Positions 9,965 to 19,199 of a stretch of 64,000 nt of DNA are shown here, piece by piece. Every line of letters starts with the position of its first letter. The first letter of the stretch is position 1. The DNA is taken from positions 17,855,275 through 17,919,274 of the forward strand of contig NC_087066.1 of NCBI RefSeq assembly GCF_963678635.1, in the 5' to 3' direction. A program made the position numbers and the translations under genes. The notes below the pieces were generated by a model. The model did no database searches, was not told the origin of the DNA, and saw nothing but the letters and a program-made list of their open reading frames with translations. Source of the stretch: Symsagittifera roscoffensis. Its lineage: Eukaryota > Xenacoelomorpha > Acoela > Convolutidae.

Positions 9965-10860
9965 TCAATGCTGGGGTTCCTGAACTTCAGTGTCAATAGT
10001 TACTTTCACACCATCATTGAACAATTCTAGATTCCTTATTTTCAGCTTTTCGCGAGGAACGCCTTCATCTAGTAGTTGTCTTCGTTTCTTAAGGATTTCG
10101 TTCTCTTTAATTGCACTCTCTTTGGTCAATGCTGGTAGCAGGTAGACCTCTTTTTCGACCAATTGTTCTCGCTTTTTCGGCTTTTTGCTAGTACTAGTCG
10201 TGCTTCATGTTCGCTAGGTACAGTTACCAGCAGTGTTCTTGGCTTCCTTCGATTACGATCAAATTTTCCCAGTCGTTTTAGTTCTATTATTTTCGGCTTC
10301 ACTCCAATTATGTCTAGTATTTCGTTTACTTCGTCATTTGTTGGGACAAGGTTTTCTCCTTTTGTTTTCTCAGGGTCCTCTTTGACCCCTTGTATCCTAA
10401 AACTTTGATTTATGTTGTGATCAGAGTTAGATCTGGCAGCATGTTGAGTGGTTTGAGCTTGATTTATTCGGGTGGTGGTTTCAGCAGCTACAACGGCACT
10501 ATAAGTTTTTTCCACTTTATCGCATGTCGTTTTCATTGCATTTCCAATTTTTTGATCTACTAAATCGGTAAGTCTTCTTTTCATGCTTTTAAGGCTTTCA
10601 GTTACATCAATGTTTGAGAGCTTCTCGTCTATGTTGGCCAGGGTTTTGCATCTTATAAAGTTGTCTCGTTCATTATTTTGCACACAAGTATTACAAAGCA
10701 ACATGACATTCGGCCCTAGTTCTTTTATTCCATTTATGGCCACTAGAGACAACCCAACACAAGTTGGTTCCAAATGCATTTGAGCGTTGCATGCGACACA
10801 AGTGTATGTTTTCTCGTTGCCGGCAAAGCCTCTTTTACATGTTTTGCAGTTTTTGCCCAT
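9965..10860 (-). pseudogene. retro2 ORF1: PHD-like zinc finger and coiled coil, one frameshift
   Basis: It starts with MGKNCKTCKRGF and has a Cys/His pattern (CKTC, CVAC, H, C, CNTC within about 60 residues) typical of the PHD-like fingers in CR1-group ORF1 proteins. A helical segment and an RRM-like or C-terminal domain follow (FRIQGVKED, ELKRLGKFD, RTLLVTVPS). A single frameshift at about 10,170-10,190 separates the 244-codon first part from the 65-codon end (LVEKEVYLLPAL). It ends QEPQH-TGA with the next codon CTA. The frame beyond the TGA leads directly into the endonuclease N-terminus. Likely role: RNA binding in the retrotransposon RNP. Confidence 0.7.
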
Positions 10861-10889
10861 TTTTGCTTATACTATGGATAGAAAAACAG

Positions 10890-11000
10890 TTAAACCTGGT
10901 GGTTCCCGAAAAGGGGAGGCCTGTGGCTCACTCAGGGGAAAAAGAAGAAATAGACAAATCTGGTGGTTCCCGAAAAGGGGAGACCTGCGGTTCACTATTT
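10890..11000 (-). repeat. Two tandem copies of a ~64-bp repeat in the retro2 leader
   Basis: The plus-strand motif TGGTGGTTCCCGAAAAGGGG starts at 10,897 and again at 10,961, each followed by AGRCCTGYGGYTCAC. The repeat lies between the esterase fragment and ORF1. Tandem 5' repeats in LINEs can act as promoter modules, but that role is inference here. Confidence 0.7.
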
Positions 11001-11009
11001 CTACTTACC

Positions 11010-11318
11010 TTAATAGGGGCACTGACAGTTCTTGAAACGACACTCGTAATATACCAGATGTCCTTCTGTATTGCAGATGTTCGAATGTTTATCGTATAAG
11101 ATTTTATTCTTGAGAATACTTTTAATGCCCTTCAGACCTTCTTCACTGAGGTGCACTTCGTCAGTTTTCAAATGATATGAGCTGTGGATTTTTTCACTCA
11201 CTCCTCTAAACTTCCAAGTTCCTTTTATCTTTCTTAGGAATTCGTTTATTTTTGCAGATCGAGCTCGGTTCTCACTACGATGAGGGATTCCGATGACGAA
11301 AACTTTTAGAATGCAATG
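11010..11318 (-). pseudogene. retro2 5' fragment: C-terminal half of an SGNH esterase
   Basis: The minus-strand reading gives VFVIGIPHRSEN near its start, then INEFLRKIKG and DEVHLSEEGLKGI, which fits the terminal Asp-x-x-His block of SGNH hydrolases. It stops at 11010 after CRFKNCQCPY. The N-terminal blocks (GDS, GxND) are absent because the element is truncated at its 5' boundary. This places an esterase frame upstream of the zinc-finger ORF, opposite to the PHD-then-esterase order described for some CR1 ORF1 proteins. Confidence 0.6.
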
Positions 11319-11579
11319 ATGCAATGAAATTTGGTGTGGTGAACAAATCGACAATTCTGAACAGATTTGTTCTTCATACTTAACAGCGTAACATCACGCA
11401 TTTAGCCGCAATAACACGTAAAACAAACATAAAACTCGGTATTTTGAAAGGGGGGAACTGGAAAAGAGCCTGGATCTGTTTTTTCTTTGTTTTCCAGATT
11501 AAACTTGATGAATGAAATAGTAAAGTTAATGCTTAAATGACGCGAGGGTGAGAAAAAGGAAAAGATCCGGATCCCTATT

Positions 11580-13195
11580 AAATACCAGCGTAGCAGCTGG
11601 CTAATGAGTCGAGTATTTTGTGGAGCAGTTTAGGCACGTGCATTTCAAAGTAACTAACTACAACTAACAAAAACAGTAAACGCAGAAGCTAAAAATAAAA
11701 AAAATAGTGACATGGGCAAGTCAAACCACCATAGTAGATCATTCTCTCCGAACGTCAGCAGAGGGAAATCTCCCCACGGAAAGAAGAACCACGATACGAA
11801 GAAGAATCAAATTAAATTTCTAGCGATCAGTCGGTTCATTTTAATGTCTTATTTTTAATTTCGCTTTTAATCGCCAACATGTTTGACCTCGAAACTTTCC
11901 GAAATTTGAACGACGAATTGAAATACGAGCTGTATAAAGACTTGGTCGAAAATGTTACTTATTTTAAACGAATTATCGAAAACTTAACTGTATCAACGAA
12001 AGAGGAAGAAAGAGGAAACAAATTTTTTGATCTAGAAAATTTTAAAAACACGGGCAATTCAAAAATTACAGAAAAACAAATTTGAAAACGAATGGAGCAA
12101 GATTGGAACTCGGAGCAGAAATCAGAACAAACGAAGCGAAAATAACCAAGAAAGCAAGAATAACCAAGAAATCAAAATACAAGCAACCAATGTTCAAGAA
12201 GAAAAATTCGACCAGCAACGAAAACATTTATTTTTACCACGAGAAGGAGAATATTCTGGTCTATTACTGGGAGACTCAATTGTTAACAGAATCAATGGGG
12301 AACAAATATCGGAAAATGTGTTAGCGAGAGGATTTGGTGGGCACAATATTTCTGCATTGCTGGAACGCGTGAGAAACAGTAAATCGCGACATTTCAAACA
12401 TGTAACTACGCTAATTGGAATAAATGACTGCCTCTCAAGTGATTTCGACGCGAAGTAAGCCGTGAGTAGCTTAGAAAAGAATTGAGTTAAAGTGTATAAC
12501 ATACTTATACCAATATCTTACAAACAAAAAGAAGGCTTTTGAAAATACACTGAGACTACCGACTGCCAATTATAGGCTCAACGAAAGAACGAAACAAATT
12601 ATTTTTGACAAACATTGTTCGACTGCTTCTCTACAAAAATCATTTTTTCATTTGACTTCTAAAAAATGGAATTCACTTCCCATAATTTTGCGCAATTTAG
12701 AAAAATCGAAAACAGAATTCAAGAAAAAATTGAAAGAATTTTACGTGAGTGAATTGAGAAACAATCCTATATGTACTAATACAAATACGTGGCGTGATTA
12801 CCGTTTTTGCTAGTTCTACATTTTTTATTTCAGTTTAATTTTTCACACATTGCTTGAAAGAGAAACTGTATATACTCTGTATATACGTTGTATAATTGGA
12901 CTATCTGTAAAATTGTTTGTAAAGTTTTATTACCAGCTTGTTCCTAATTCTTAAATCTTTATTTTTCTATAGTATCCGAAACTTCATATACTTTAATTAA
13001 CCAATTTCCGAACTGTAACCGATTTTGTTTTTTTTTTGTTTTGTTTATTGCTTGTTTTCTGATGTTTTGTTTTTGTTTGATGTAACCAATGAATTTATAA
13101 CCAATTTTATTATTTACACTTTGCTACACTGATGCCTCGGCTCTTTATTGTATAGTAATTCAAGTGTTCTTTCTTCTTCTTCTTCAGAAAAAAGG
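11580..13195 (+). mobile_element. retro1 internal-deletion copy
   Basis: Sequence from 11,379 to 12,474 matches 835-1924 almost base for base, including the ORF1 TAA. It then jumps to sequence matching from about 5270 onward. The junction (AGCTTAGAAAAG / AATTGAGTTAAAG) uses a shared GAAAA. About 3.35 kb covering the rest of ORF1, the 2A leader, endonuclease and most of the RT is gone. The following 3' region matches 5609-6744 up to the MITE at 13,730. Confidence 0.85.
11879..12473 (+). pseudogene. ORF1 remnant in the retro1 deletion copy
   Basis: The 68-codon N-terminus is identical to the first copy except for one Arg-to-Gly change (EERGNKFF), followed by the same frameshift and the esterase blocks I-III (LLLGDSIV, GGHNI, GINDC). 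The same TAA follows, so it cannot encode a complete esterase. Confidence 0.75.
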
Positions 13196-13729
13196 AGCGT
13201 CAGAGTCTCGATATTTTTGCGTAAAGAGTTTGGTAAGCCTCATTACTGATTTTATTTTAGATCCAATGAAAATTTCCCCCAGCCTATCAATCAAATTGGC
13301 TCTTTTGCAGTTCCCTCCACTTAATTTATTTCTGAATTTCGATTTTCAAAGGCTTACACAAACATCTTTTAAGGTTATTAAAGTAAAAAAAAACGTGTCA
13401 GTGTGAACAAGTTAAAAAGTTCTTACAATATTTCTCACATGCAAATTGCTATACAAACAATTTTTAAACAACCTTATTTAAACACCTTGTTTGTTTATTT
13501 TACGAGGGATGGCAAACTGAAAACATCCGAGCCCACAAATTGTTTACCAGAACTAAGAACGGTTCGTCTTGGGGAAGTTTTACAGCCCCAGATATTCAGT
13601 CAAAAACGTCAAAAACGAAAGCCTCGGAATTTCAGCTCCTGGTTGCTATGGAAGACTGCCTTTTCTTCTTTTTTTTTCACGAAATTTTCCTTTTAATTTA
13701 CCATATTCATCTTTTACATTACCTTTTAT

Positions 13730-13950
13730 GGCTCTTTTCCAGTCCCCCCCCCCAACTTTCAAACTCAACTTTGAAAACCTTATTTAACCTTGTCATAATG
13801 CAATGAAATTTGGCGTAGTGAACAAATCAACAATTGTGAACAGATTTGTTCTTCATACCTTACAGCGTAACATCACGCATTTAGCCGTAATAACACGTAA
13901 AACAAACATAAAAATCGGTATTTTGAAAGGCGGGTGAAACTGGAAAAGAG
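13730..13950. mobile_element. MITE, GGCTCTTTTCCAG family
   Basis: Near-duplicate of the copy at 6524-6744. The right terminus ends AACTGGAAAAGAG and lacks the final CC, where the shared duplicated segment stops. Confidence 0.7.
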
Positions 13951-14098
13951 TTCTTTTTTTCCTTTTACCCTACCATAATTTTCTTGTTACCGTATCATAT
14001 TTCATAACTTCTATAATTGGGTCTGACCTTTCGCCTCAACTTAGCACAACAAAAAGACTATAGATAGCAGTATGAAGCCGATTATTTTGGTGATTATT

Positions 14099-14635
14099 CT
14101 GTTCCGACTTTCGATACGAAAGTAACGGAATATTTGTGCTCGGGGTGGGTTTTTTCTTCAGACAAATTTCGAAAATTTTAACTAGCCATTTTTGACGGAA
14201 TTTTTAAATATCATTCGAAAGGTATTGTTGTCCTGAGCTCAAATTTGAACAGATATTTTACCTGTGATCATTTTTGGTAAAGTTATGGGGGTTTAAAGAT
14301 TTAAAGATTGCCATTTTGGCCAACTTGGACAATTAACGCGCGATATATTTCGCGCTATTAACGCGTAAGCGAAGAGTTAATCCGTCTCAGAAGTCGTTCC
14401 AAATTGGTCAAAAGAAGCTTATTCGCCATAATTGGTTTGTTACAATGAGCAAAATTCATCCTTTTGTACTTTGTATGGCGTGTGGGGGGATGACTTTCAT
14501 AAAATTTCAAATTTAAGAAAAAAAGTTTCATTTTATTTTTTCTTACATTTAATTTTTTAATGTTATTACTGCTCCATAAACCTTAAAAGGCAGTCGGAAC
14601 ATTCAGGGCTTCGCCCTGATACGAGCAGTCTTGTT
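14099..14635 (+). mobile_element. ~550-bp repeat with asymmetric inverted ends (Helentron/HINE-like), copy H1
   Basis: Starts TGTTCCGACTTTCGATACGAAAG (hairpin CTTTCG/CGAAAG). It contains the conserved middle TTAACGCGCGATATA and ends AGTCGGAACATTCAGGGCTTCGCCCTGATACGAGCAGTCTTGTT (hairpin CAGGGC/GCCCTG). GTTCCGACT at one end is inverted about 40 bp inside the other, which is the asymmetric terminal inverted repeat reported for Helentron-derived elements. The class assignment is inference; no Rep/helicase is encoded. Confidence 0.6.
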
Positions 14636-14639
14636 ATGT

Positions 14640-15890
14640 TAGCGATACTTATGTACGTCGGACAAAACGCTTGTGGCGGTGTAACGCTTTTTGCGCACAA
14701 TAGTTCCATGTTTTTGTTTCAATATGAAATCAGAACGTTTTCATCCTCCTATTTGGGGAGCAAAAAATAGAAGACAGTGTTACGAATTTACTCAGCTTAT
14801 GAAGCTATGTACTTTTTAATCAAGCGAAGCTAATTTCATTCAACCGGTGATTTTTATTCCATAATTTTATTAGATGTTGCAGTTTTGGTAGACCCATTTT
14901 CCAGCCAGGCTTAATGAAAATAAATGCATATGTTACAGTCTTATAAAACTTTAAAAAAATTACACGAGCAAATCAATGATATCATGAAATTAGATGCACC
15001 AAAGTGGTTTTGCTTATCAAAAGTTTTGATTCCAGTTCAAGATATTTCCTTTGACGTTCTGAGGTATGTTGTTTTCTTCTTGAAGTTGGGTTGTTGAAGC
15101 GGGTGGTCGTGTATACATCATCGGGAGGACTGGCTTATAAAAAAAGTCGTTCATTTTTGGCTTGGAAAAACAAATCGTTCAATACGATTCCATAAAAGTT
15201 ATGCTAAAAAGCTATAATAATATTTTTGGGATAAATTTTTATAATTTTCCTTCCAACTGGGCTGCAAAATGGCTGTTTTTCATCGTTAAAGTATTGTGGT
15301 TCTTTTCCAGTACCCGTATTTGATATGTCTCAAAATTATGACTACGTTTGGTGTGTTAGGTACACTCATCCAATTGGGGGATTGCATTTTCGCGGTTGAA
15401 TACTTTTTTGATGATCAAGGAGAGGGTAAGTTACAGAATACATCTTCCGTATAGGACGACAAGCTTCTAATTTGAAGCAAGTTATAGAAGGATTTAACGC
15501 ATTGATCAAATCTATACCAAATCCTGAGTTGTTGGTTAAATTTTACTTTTTGTAACAGATTGTTTTTTTTTGTGGCGGCGTCTTGCTTTTTGCGCACAAC
15601 GAATTCCACCTTTCAATATGAAACCAGAACAACATGTTAGAAATGAATGATGCGGAGAAGAAAACGTTGTCCGCGGATGGAAAAGCTGACTAATTGGTGC
15701 ACGTTATTTAAAATTATTGGATAGGGGGTTTTGAAATTGGTCATGACTAGTAGATCACATCAAATCATTTGTTGAAACAAAATGAGAGATTGAAGTTGTA
15801 CGAGTCGGCCTTTTAACATGTTGGCCTGCTGTAAGTAGTTTTTATTCAGCTAAACTCAAGTCCAATAGTGAAAACTAGCAACCCGGCTTG
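14640..15890. other. Unassigned stretch with a ~65-bp direct repeat
   Basis: No gene recognised. A motif GTGGCGG...CGCTTTTTGCGCACAA...TCAATATGAAA occurs at about 14,671-14,738 and, diverged, at about 15,570-15,630 in the same orientation. Short ORFs here have no recognisable similarity. Confidence 0.4.
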
Positions 15891-15899
15891 TTGAGCTGG

Positions 15900-16102
15900 G
15901 GCTCTTTTTCCTTTTCCCCCCCACCTGCAAATTTTTACATGCAAATTTGTGGACCATATTGTCCGATTGTTATGAAAGTTCACATACAGACTAATAAGGC
16001 CACGACAAACATATTTGGTCTTCATACTCCACCTCATAAAACCACTCGTTACACTAATATATTGAAGCTCGTGTGAGGTGGGGGGGAAAAGGAAAAAGAG
16101 CC
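15900..16102. mobile_element. MITE, GGCTCTTTTTCCTTTTCC family (B), complete
   Basis: The terminus GGCTCTTTTTCCTTTTCCCC is inverted at the right as GGGGAAAAGGAAAAAGAGCC. Flanking TGAGCTGG at 15,892-15,899 and 16,103-16,110 is a perfect 8-bp target duplication. The interior motif AATAAGGCCACGACAAACATATTTGGTCTTCATACT recurs in the other B copies. Confidence 0.85.
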
Positions 16103-16110
16103 TGAGCTGG

Positions 16111-16584
16111 TCTAACATCGGCCGGCAGGTCGGATTTCCTTTCAAAAACTGCAGTATGACTTTTTTGGGATCGGGTCTTTCCCCTGCAGTCTTCACTCAT
16201 TGTCTTCGCCCCGCGCCAGATGTCAGCACGGAAAGAAGCACCAATTTGATCGTAGTAACTTTTGAGCTTAAAAGTTACTGAAATGCTTTGAGCTTACGTA
16301 TTAGTGACCAACCATTGTCCTCGTTGATACAGAGCACATTAAATGCGGTTCTAAATGAGATGGAAGCTGCAAGTATCTCTCAGTGTTGCTTTTTCTGGCA
16401 TTACAGTACTTCAGCTTCCTTGATAAATCTGGAGCGTTAGTAAAGAAATTGATAAAAATTAATCCGTCTAATTTGAGCACGTCAACCAAGCCATGGCTTT
16501 TCTGGATTCTTATGGGGACACGGTAAGCGCTCTTGTGAAAAGCATTTTAAATAGCAAGTGCAGCTTCGGAAAACTGCATTACTG
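16111..16584. other. Spacer, nothing recognised
   Basis: Short ORFs only, with no motif or repeat shared with other parts of the window. Confidence 0.4.
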
Positions 16585-16793
16585 GGCTCTTTTTCCTTTT
16601 CCCCCCACCTGCAAATTTTTACATGTAAATTTGTTGACTACATTGTCCAATTTTTATGAAAATTTACATGCTAACTAATAAGGCCACGACAAACATATTT
16701 GGTCTTCATACTTAACCTCGTAAAACCACTCATTACACTAATATATTGAAGCTCGTATGAGGTGGGGGGGGGGGGTTGAAAGGAAAAAGAGCC
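16585..16793. mobile_element. MITE, family B
   Basis: Same termini and interior as 15,900-16,102, with a G-run expansion in the right arm. The left flank CATTACTG (16,577-16,584) reappears at 16,800-16,807, 6 bp beyond the right end, so the duplication is displaced by a short insertion (CATGCC). Confidence 0.75.
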
Positions 16794-17770
16794 CATGCCC
16801 ATTACTGACGCAGGTTCCGCCGGCGGAAACAGCATTTATCTGAAATCGGAGAACTTTTTTGCAACAAAGAATTTCTGGTGTAGTGATATAAACTCACAGG
16901 TGGGTTCTTCGGCCAGGCTATTTTCCAGTTCCCCCCTTTGATTTTTTCCTGAAATTCAATGTACGCAGTTGCGAATTTGGGAGGGGGGCTTCGGACGCTT
17001 CCTTACTCAGGGAATCGACCCCCTGCTGTTATTCAGGTATTTTAGATAACTATTGCGCGCATACTCACCTGCCTTCTTTTTTGTCGTCTGAGTCACACAA
17101 GGAGAATTGTTTCGGCGCATTAGGATATCTATCCAAGTTGACTCGAAGCAAGCTACTGGAAACGAACATATTGATTGTAGACGTTTGCAAGACTGTCTTG
17201 AATGTCCCGACTGCCCCTTATCAACACTTAAGAAATAATTGTTGCTTCAAAAAAGAAGGATTAAAACGTGTTCCTTGAATCCACCCACTCGCTATATGAA
17301 AATCGAAGCCGAGTATTTATGTCCGATATCATGTTAATATGACTACATTGCGTACCAAAATTCGGTTTGAATTGATTTAACACGCCCTTTACGCGTGCGT
17401 TCTACAAAAAGATAGCGGAAAAAAGTAAAATTTTGTCGTAAAAACACTTTTTTAGGTTTTCTGGCGGCTAAAAACTAAGAATAAAAGTGAAGAGGAAGTG
17501 CTTCGATTTTTGTTCTATAAACGCATACATCAACACTTTGGTACGTTCTTACATCAGAATTTATTGACGGTCGTCCAGTTTTTACTTCCTAGTAATGAAA
17601 AATCTTTCGATTTCAAGTGTTTCCTCACGCACAATTTGAGGTTTCTTTTGGAAAAAATTTTTGTGGTTTTTGTCGCGAATCAAAGCAATTCTATGTTATT
17701 TGTATCCCTGTTTAAACTAGATACGAGGGACCAATTTTTAAGAAGAGTTTTGTGCGTTATTTATTCCGAA
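16794..17770. other. Unassigned stretch
   Basis: A fragment with a MITE-like TTTTCCAGTTCCCCCC motif is visible at about 16,920. No gene is recognised, and ORFs of 60-95 codons have no identifiable motif. Confidence 0.35.
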
Positions 17771-17975
17771 TTGGCCAAATGGTAATTTTTCAAACCCTTA
17801 TAACTGTGCAAAAATTCATAGCAGGTGATTTTTGTAAATTTGATCTCAAGACAACAATATCTTTCCGATATACCAAAATTGCCCAAAACGTTTAGTTAAA
17901 ATCTCTAAGTTTGACCTAATGAACAAACTCCTTGCTGAAAACTTTCGTTCTTTCTCTCAAAAGTCGGAATAACTA
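17770..17975 (-). mobile_element. Degenerate fragment of the ~550-bp HINE-like repeat
   Basis: Reads in minus orientation with diverged versions of AAATTTRAGCTCARGACAACAATA, TTTCCGATATA and the final AAAGTCGGAA. Both ends are incomplete. Confidence 0.45.
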
Positions 17976-17991
17976 AACTAACTCTACTAAG

Positions 17992-18334
17992 CAGGGGCTG
18001 ATCTAAGATTTCTCGAGAGTGGGTTTTCAAAAAAAATTTTGAAAATTTGGTCGATCTTTTTTTAGGTCGACCAATTTAACCCTCCCAAATCACCCCATTT
18101 TGACAAATTTTTTTTCACTGCAGACAAAGCAATTTTAGGCCCTTTTCGGGAAATGTTGAACAAAAATATTGTTTTTTGGCGCACGCTTCCCCTCAATTGT
18201 TATATTTTGGCGCCCAGGGCGCCTTTAGAAAAGTTTTAGGGTCAGTCAGCCAAAAATTAGTTTCTCAAAACAGTACAAAGGGGGTCAAATCCCTGAAGGG
18301 GGGGGGGGCGTAGGTCCCCCTGAAACTGCAGGTG
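17992..18334. mobile_element. hAT-type MITE with CAGGGGC terminus
   Basis: Begins CAGGGGCTGATCTAAGATTT and ends near GCAGGTG. Flanking CTACTAAG occurs at 17,984-17,991 and 18,335-18,342 (8-bp duplication). The CAGGGGCGGATCTAG-like terminus with 8-bp duplications is characteristic of hAT elements. A poly-G tract precedes the right end, as in the copies at 22,056 and 23,862. Confidence 0.75.
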
Positions 18335-18437
18335 CTACTAAGCGTTTTGGGTTATTTTTTTCTTTTTTCAGCCCCACCCCACTTGGCCTCCGTTTTGTGG
18401 AGTAAAAAGTAATTTTACCAGGTTCAATATGAAGGGT

Positions 18438-18935
18438 GGTTCTTTTTCCTTTCCCCACCAGCGACTAAAATATTTGTTCACATTGTCCGATTGTAATGAA
18501 AGTTGACATGCGAAGTGAGTTGGACTAGGCAAAAACATTTGGTTTTCTTACTGAACATTGCAGAACCAGTCGTTACATAATAAAATTGATGATCGTTCGA
18601 GGCTTTTAGCATAGTGCTAAGGCGTTCATTTGGAGACCGTCAGATCGTGTAATCGATCCCCTGCCATGACAATGATAGTGTGTGAGGACGAGCTCTCACT
18701 TGATCTCTAGCTTTATGTCTACAACAGCCTGACCGATAACGGCTGCAATATTGGTACCACGTGAAAGTTCTTGACGCAAAAAAAACACGGCCTTGAGCTA
18801 AAAAATAAAGAGTTTCGCTCAACAAATAACTCAGTCTGCAATGTCAGGATATTAAAAAAAAATGGGCTATACTTAGACAGGCTGGATATCCTTTCATCGG
18901 TCCTCTACAACTTTTAGGGGGGGAAAGGGAAAAGA
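18438..18935. mobile_element. Family B MITE carrying a nested SINE
   Basis: The left end GGTTCTTTTTCCTTTCCCC and right end GGGGGGAAAGGGAAAAGAGCC are flanked by TGAAGGGT and TGAAGAGC, an imperfect 8-bp duplication. The interior matches family B up to about 18,598, where a tRNA-derived SINE intervenes. Confidence 0.6.
18599..18840 (+). mobile_element. tRNA-derived SINE-like element
   Basis: The head GCTTTTAGCATAGTGCTAAGGCG resembles a pol III box A, and ATCGTGTAATCGATCCC resembles a degraded box B about 40 bp downstream. A tRNA-unrelated body follows (CTGACCGATAACGGCTGCAATATTGGTACCACGTGAAAG). No TTTT terminator at a defined 3' end or target duplication was pinned down. It is not a functional tRNA. 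Confidence 0.5.
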
Positions 18936-19199
18936 GCCTGAAGAGCAATAATGAAGACCTAATAGTCCACGTGCCTATTTTTATAACAAATGGAACATGA
19001 GAGCCGAAAGTTTAGTTGTGAATTTTTGCTTGCGGGTGAAAGGGAAAAAAAGCAGTTTTGTGCAGTTGGCTTTGCGCATGAGATGGTATTTCTGGCGTTT
19101 TTTTGTTTTAATGATAAATTTTAGTTTTGATACGATCTGTCTTCTAAAATAACTAATAAACCATTCTCCATCCACCACACCCAAAGTCACTATAACACT

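Larger units (their letters stand above)
7044..11318 (-). mobile_element. retro2: non-LTR retrotransposon with (CAA)n tail
   Basis: Target duplication ATGCAATGAAATTTGG lies at 7028-7043 and 11319-11334. On the minus strand the element runs from an esterase-domain fragment (11,318-11,010), through a spacer with two copies of a roughly 64-bp repeat, a PHD-type zinc-finger ORF1 (10,860-9,965) and EN-RT ORF2 (about 9,964-7,141), to a (CAA)n tail (plus-strand TTG run, 7044-7094). The 5' end begins inside the esterase domain, so the copy is 5'-truncated. The intact RT ORF and clean target duplication suggest it is younger than retro1. Confidence 0.88.
6957..11470. mobile_element. MITE of the same family, split by retro2
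   Basis: The left terminus starts at 6957 (GGCTCTTTTCCAG) and the right terminus ends at 11470 (GGAAAAGAGCC). Both are flanked by TGGATCTG (6949-6956 and 11471-11478), an 8-bp target duplication. The MITE body is interrupted after AAATTTGG at 7043 and resumes at 11319. The intervening 4.3 kb is retro2. Confidence 0.85.

Noticed and set aside
18599-18670. Functional tRNA gene
   Set aside because: Arms do not fold to a complete cloverleaf, the B box is degraded, and a SINE-like body follows.
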